A stretch of 64,000 nucleotides of DNA from Clostridium porci (GTDB lineage: Bacteria > Bacillota > Clostridia > Lachnospirales > Lachnospiraceae). Of the stretch, positions 60,036 through 64,000 are shown in pieces. Under the pieces are notes generated by a model. That model was given only the letters and a program-made list of their open reading frames with translations. It was not told the DNA's origin and made no database searches. Location of the stretch: positions 1 to 64,000 of the forward strand of contig NZ_VUMD01000013.1 of NCBI RefSeq assembly GCF_009696375.1. The letters run 5' to 3'. A program made the translations under genes and the position numbers. The number at the start of each line of letters is the position of its first letter. Position 1 is the stretch's first letter.

Positions 60036-60947
60036 TTGGAGACGGAAAATTTACAGAAAAGTCAGGGTGCAGAAGGGGCTTCGATTGCTCAGGAAAAGAC
60101 ACCTGAGACACCTGAGAATAGGCCCGTGGCTATCAGAGTGAAGAATCTGTATAAGATATACAGGGTAGGAGAAAGCAAGGTTCGTGCTCTTAATGGCGTG
60201 GATTTTGAATTATATAAAGGCGAGTTTGTGGCTATCGTAGGTACATCTGGATCTGGAAAGTCCACCTTGCTGAACATGCTGGCCGGTCTGGAAAAGCCTA
60301 CAAAGGGCGAGATTGAGATAGGAAAGGTACATATAGAGAAGCTGACAGAGCGTCAGCTGGTCACTTTTCGCCGTGAGAAGGTGGGCTTCATCTTTCAGGC
60401 ATATAATCTCTTAAATACAATGAACGCAGTTGAAAATGTGGCCCTGCCGCTGGCTTTCAGGGGAATTTCCAAAAGGGAGCGTTTAAAGAGGGCCAAACGT
60501 TTTATGAAGCTGGTGGGCGTAGGAGATCAGGCCAATCATATGCCAAACCAGATGTCTGGCGGACAGCAGCAGAGAGTGGGCATCGCCAGGGCGCTGGTGG
60601 TGAATCCTCAGATTATATTTGCGGATGAGCCTACGGGAAACCTGGATTCAAAAACAACCATGGAGGTGCTGCGCCTGATGCAAAAGATTGTAAGGGAGCA
60701 GAACCAGACCCTGGTCATGGTTACTCATGATAACAATCTGGCCTCCTATGCGGATCGGAGAATCCGCATTGTGGATGGAAAGATAGTGGGAATTGAGGTT
60801 GGAGCTAGGCCGGACGGAGAGCTGACTGATCGGTCGGAAGCCTGTCATCAGGAAGGGAACCAGGGAGGGGAGCAGGACGCTGCCAGGCTGCCGGAGCAGT
60901 CAGACAAGGAGGATATCACTGTTAAGGAGACCAGAGGAGCACAATGA
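60036..60947 (+). CDS. MacB/LolD-type ABC transporter ATP-binding protein
   Basis: 303 residues from TTG 60,036, six bases after AAGGAG. Walker A GTSGSGKST, AYNLLNTMNAVENV, signature MSGGQQQRVGIARAL, Walker B IIFADEPTGNLDS and the His in MVTHDN are present. Residues 1-30 and 260-303 are charged tails outside the ATPase fold. It energises the permease at the window end. It overlaps the next gene by 4 bases. Confidence 0.93.
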   Translation: METENLQKSQGAEGASIAQEKTPETPENRPVAIRVKNLYKIYRVGESKVRALNGVDFELYKGEFVAIVGTSGSGKSTLLNMLAGLEKPTKGEIEIGKVHIEKLTERQLVTFRREKVGFIFQAYNLLNTMNAVENVALPLAFRGISKRERLKRAKRFMKLVGVGDQANHMPNQMSGGQQQRVGIARALVVNPQIIFADEPTGNLDSKTTMEVLRLMQKIVREQNQTLVMVTHDNNLASYADRRIRIVDGKIVGIEVGARPDGELTDRSEACHQEGNQGGEQDAARLPEQSDKEDITVKETRGAQ

Positions 60948-62803
60948 AAATGAACATTCAAGCATTCACAAAACTGCATAAGAAGCTGGCAGCAGCTGGA
61001 GCGGCACTTCTGCTGTCTGTTACAGCTCTGTCCGCCACTGTATTGGCTTCAGATTTCAACATAGGCTACAGTACCAACGCCAGCAATAATGACTATGTAT
61101 TTACTACTAAGGCTCCCAGGGGCAGGATTGGCAGTTCCATGTCCATTTCCTTCCGTATCCGCGCCACTGGAGAGGATATGAAGAATTTAAAGGTCAGCCT
61201 TATGGAAACCTCGGATTTCCAGATGATAGAGCAGCGCGGCAATGGGGATTATACAGTGGATTACTATCCCTTTGAGATTACGGAAACCACCTTTAAGGGC
61301 AAATCCATAGGCGATATTAAAGCGGGAAATACCAAGAGCGTTTCCTTATCTGCCAATGTCCGCAGGGATGCCAAACAGGGATATTACAGTATACCTCTCT
61401 ATCTGGAGTGGGATGGAGGAAGTGATACCGACTACATTAATATCTGGATTTCCACTGATACTTCCTCAAGCACAGAGGATGAGGAGGACAAAAAGGAGGG
61501 AAATTATTTCGTCATTGGAGAGAACCAGTCTACTCCAAGAGGTGTGTATCCGAACGTGCTGAATTATACGGTGAATTTCCGCAACCGCCGTTCTACCACA
61601 GCCCAGGATGTAACGATTCATATGGAGCTGTCAGAGGATAATGCAAAGTTTCCCTTTGAAATTAATGACGGGAACTATGACAGAACCTTTGCGCGGGTGC
61701 AGCCTGACGAGACCGTATCTGCTTCCTACAGCATGGCTATACGAAAGGACTCCTATACCGGTTATTATCCTATTAAGTATACTATCACCTTCCGGTTAAG
61801 CTCAGAGGGAGATCTGCACACAGAGGAGGGAACCTTTTTCGTACATATCGTATCCAAAGATAAGGAAGACGATCTAAGAGATTTTGATGCCAACGACAGA
61901 ACCAAGGCCAGGCTCATTGTGGACAGCTACCATACCATTCCAGAGACAATCTATGCAGGAGATGAGTTTGAGCTGGTGCTGAATATGAAGAACGCCTCTA
62001 CCTCCGTGCCAGCAAGCAATATTTTGTTTAATCTGGAATCAGAAAAGGTTTCGGACAGCGCTGTCTTTACCACAGAGACAGGCTCCTCATCTCTGGTGGT
62101 CAATTCCCTGGCTGCAGGGCAGAGTACCGAGGTCAGGGCCAGATTTGTGGCCAGGGCAGGTGTGGATCAGCGCTCCTACGCTATTACCATCAAGGAGAAA
62201 TATGACAGCCCTGAGTTTAAGAACGCGGAGGAGAGCATCGTGGTGGACATTCCAGTAAAGCAGTACGCAAGGCTCAGTACCAGTACCATTGATGTGATGC
62301 CTGACAGCATGGCGGTGGGCTCCGAATCCAACGTTATGTTTGGAATCAATAATACGGGAAAGGTGATTCTATACAATGTAACTGTAACCTTTGAAGGCGA
62401 TTCCATAAAAACCACAGATGCATATGTGGGCAATATCAAGCCGGGAGAAACGGGCAATGTGGATACGATGCTTACCGGAATCAGCCCTACCACGAACGAC
62501 GGAACCATAAAGATACGTATTCAATATGAAGATGAAAACGGAGTAGCTGCAGAGCCAGTGGAAAAAGAACTGACGCTGACGGTTACAGAGGACATGGGCG
62601 AGGAATTAGATATGGGTCTGGATCTTGGTCTGGAGGCAGGCGCGGCGGATATGGAAGGCGAGCTCTCCTACTGGGATAAATACAAAGCGCTGATTGCAGC
62701 AGGGGCTGTAGCTGTGGTTGCGGCAGGCGTCATAATCGCCCTGCGCGTCAGGAAAAAGCGCAAAGCAGCCAAGGAAGAGGATGTAGATGATGAGATTTCC
62801 TGA
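60944..62803 (+). CDS. Surface accessory protein of the ABC operon (S-layer/NEW3-like domains)
   Basis: 619 residues. The signal peptide ends at VLA-S near residue 36. The body is repeated beta-sandwich segments with NTKSVSLSANVRRDAKQGYY-type and GVYPNVLNYTVNFRNRR strands, resembling COG1361/CARDB or NEW3-like adhesion folds. A C-terminal helix (LIAAGAVAVVAAGVIIALRV) and basic tail anchor it in the membrane. It sits between the ATPase and the permease, so it may act like a MacA-style extracytoplasmic partner. No named family is certain. Confidence 0.7.
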   Translation: MKMNIQAFTKLHKKLAAAGAALLLSVTALSATVLASDFNIGYSTNASNNDYVFTTKAPRGRIGSSMSISFRIRATGEDMKNLKVSLMETSDFQMIEQRGNGDYTVDYYPFEITETTFKGKSIGDIKAGNTKSVSLSANVRRDAKQGYYSIPLYLEWDGGSDTDYINIWISTDTSSSTEDEEDKKEGNYFVIGENQSTPRGVYPNVLNYTVNFRNRRSTTAQDVTIHMELSEDNAKFPFEINDGNYDRTFARVQPDETVSASYSMAIRKDSYTGYYPIKYTITFRLSSEGDLHTEEGTFFVHIVSKDKEDDLRDFDANDRTKARLIVDSYHTIPETIYAGDEFELVLNMKNASTSVPASNILFNLESEKVSDSAVFTTETGSSSLVVNSLAAGQSTEVRARFVARAGVDQRSYAITIKEKYDSPEFKNAEESIVVDIPVKQYARLSTSTIDVMPDSMAVGSESNVMFGINNTGKVILYNVTVTFEGDSIKTTDAYVGNIKPGETGNVDTMLTGISPTTNDGTIKIRIQYEDENGVAAEPVEKELTLTVTEDMGEELDMGLDLGLEAGAADMEGELSYWDKYKALIAAGAVAVVAAGVIIALRVRKKRKAAKEEDVDDEIS

Positions 62804-64000
62804 TCTTCTGATCATGAGCATTAACAACTTACGGCGCAGGAAGCTCAGGACTGTACTTACGGTATTGGGCGTTATCATAGGAACGGCTTCCATTGTGGTT
62901 ATGGTTTCTTTAGGAATCGGCCTGGATCAGATGTTTATGGAACAGCTTTCCTCTTGGGGCAGCCTGACTACCATTGAGGTAAGTCCCAGCGGAGGAAGCG
63001 GGGCTGTCTTTGCTGGAAGCAATTCCGGCTCTAAAGCTCCGGAGCCTGTATACATTACAGACGAGATGATTGAAAAGTTTGAGCGGCTTGATTATGTAAC
63101 GGGAGTCTCTCCCATCCTGGAGATCAACGTCATGATACGTCAGGGTGTTTACGAGGCACAGTATATAAATATACGTGGGGTAGGACAGAACTATCTAAAG
63201 CAGCTGTCCCTGGGTGAAGGGCGCATCCCTGAGCCTGGAGAGTTGGGCCTTGTGTTCGGAAATACGGTGCTGCAGGATTTCCATAATTCCAAAACAGGTC
63301 GTGGATACTGGGATACTGGAGAGCTTCCGCAGGTGGATCTCCTTGGAAAACCCCTTTTTGTTATTTTTGATATGGAGGCCTACTATCAAAGCAAGAACAA
63401 CGGCAGCGCAGGCGGAGAAACGGGGGAAGGGCAGACCGCTGTGAAGCCTCCAAAGAAATATATGCTTAACGGACTGGGAGTTCTGGAAGGAGGGCCTGAG
63501 GATTGGGGACCTAATTCCTATAGTGTTTTAACGGATGTGGATGGGCTAAAGGCCCAGCTAAGAAGGGTCTTTAAAAAAGGGACGGTGATTCCGGGACAGC
63601 CTACGAACAAAAAGGGAAAGCCTTTGAATTACATCACCTATAACCGTGCTCAGATTTATGTGGACGAGATTGACAATGTTAAAGCAGTTCAGAACATGGT
63701 GGCTGATATGGGCTTTCAGGTCAGCAGTCAGATGGAATGGATGGAGAGTACCAAGCAGCAGTCAAGTATGATACAGGCTGTTCTGGGAGGAATCGGAGCT
63801 GTGTCCTTGCTTGTGGCGGCTATCGGCATTGCCAATACTATGATGATGTCCATTTATGAACGCACCAAGGAAATAGGAGTTATGAAGGTTCTGGGCTGTG
63901 ACATGGGGAATATACGAAATATGTTCCTGATCGAGTCAGGTGTTATCGGCTTTATGGGCGGCGTCATAGGAATCGGCTTCAGCTATGCCATTTCTTGTGT
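62787..64000 (+). CDS. MacB-like ABC transporter permease (cut by window end)
   Basis: It starts at ATG 62,787 or 62,790 and overlaps the previous stop. The frame stays open to the window end (about 404 codons). The opening MRFPDLLIMSINNLRRRKLR plus TVLTVLGVIIGTASIVVMVS, then a large extracytoplasmic domain, then IQAVLGGIGAVSLLVAAIGI and NTMMMSIYERTKEIGVMKVL, fit the FtsX/MacB permease fold. It works with the ATPase at 60,036 to export a peptide or lipid substrate. Confidence 0.92.
   Translation, partial: MMRFPDLLIMSINNLRRRKLRTVLTVLGVIIGTASIVVMVSLGIGLDQMFMEQLSSWGSLTTIEVSPSGGSGAVFAGSNSGSKAPEPVYITDEMIEKFERLDYVTGVSPILEINVMIRQGVYEAQYINIRGVGQNYLKQLSLGEGRIPEPGELGLVFGNTVLQDFHNSKTGRGYWDTGELPQVDLLGKPLFVIFDMEAYYQSKNNGSAGGETGEGQTAVKPPKKYMLNGLGVLEGGPEDWGPNSYSVLTDVDGLKAQLRRVFKKGTVIPGQPTNKKGKPLNYITYNRAQIYVDEIDNVKAVQNMVADMGFQVSSQMEWMESTKQQSSMIQAVLGGIGAVSLLVAAIGIANTMMMSIYERTKEIGVMKVLGCDMGNIRNMFLIESGVIGFMGGVIGIGFSYAISC

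Overview
The window looks like chromosomal DNA of an anaerobic gut Firmicute of the Lachnospiraceae (Clostridium cluster XIVa) type. The evidence is the mix of Clostridia-style housekeeping genes (fhs, stp-prkC-rsgA-rpe-thiN, def-fmt-yugP-rsmB-rlmN, pyrB-pyrI), AGGAGG ribosome-binding sites and an integrative element of a kind common in gut Clostridia. Genus and species cannot be fixed from the sequence alone.

Positions 1 to about 13,895 are the right part of an integrative and conjugative element (ICE) of the Tn1549/CTn2-like family; its left end lies outside the window. In order it holds: the 3' end of a group II intron that splits a VirB4/TraE ATPase gene; a Mom-like DNA-modification protein; an NlpC/P60 wall hydrolase; DUF4315 and DUF4366 proteins; small ICE proteins; MobC; a CD1845-type membrane protein; a relaxase; a BlaI repressor with an M56 (BlaR1-like) sensor peptidase; a sigma-like regulator; two small ICE proteins; and a large serine recombinase broken by one in-frame TAA. 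The element sits inside a nucleoside-type ABC permease gene, whose 3' part resumes near 13,895.

The most striking signal is a near-perfect 23-bp palindrome present 13 times between 377 and 11,673. I saw no copy in the 50 kb of chromosome. Nine copies are intergenic, often just after a stop codon. Four or five lie inside coding sequences, always in the frame giving Ser-Gly-Gln-Val/Ile-Gly-Pro-Lys, in linkers or termini. Two ICE promoters, one before the CD1845/relaxase genes and one before the recombinase, also share an identical 15-base block over the -35 box.

From 13.9 to 26 kb lie a second nucleoside permease; a degraded minus-strand gene; a ribbon-helix-helix/LytTR regulator pair with a broken GHKL kinase; an M19 dipeptidase; an OmpR-type two-component system; a three-gene ABC importer (binding lipoprotein, permease, ATPase); and an SH3/NlpC-P60 wall hydrolase. 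From 26 to 41 kb come a secreted GH29 fucosidase, a ClpP-like TepA protease, FtsK/SpoIIIE, formate-THF ligase, MurE, MurF, an APC permease and an M18 aminopeptidase.

From 41 to 58 kb a dense plus-strand run covers translation start and end processing (def, fmt), replication restart (a GNAT-PriA fusion), rRNA methylation (rsmB, rlmN), Ser/Thr signalling (stp, prkC), ribosome GTPase rsgA, rpe, thiN, a pyridoxine kinase, serS, a glyoxalase-fold protein and a small membrane protein. pyrB-pyrI run on the minus strand at 58.4-59.8 kb. The window ends in a MacB-like ABC operon (ATPase, secreted/anchored accessory protein, permease cut by the window edge). No rRNA, tRNA or CRISPR array was seen.
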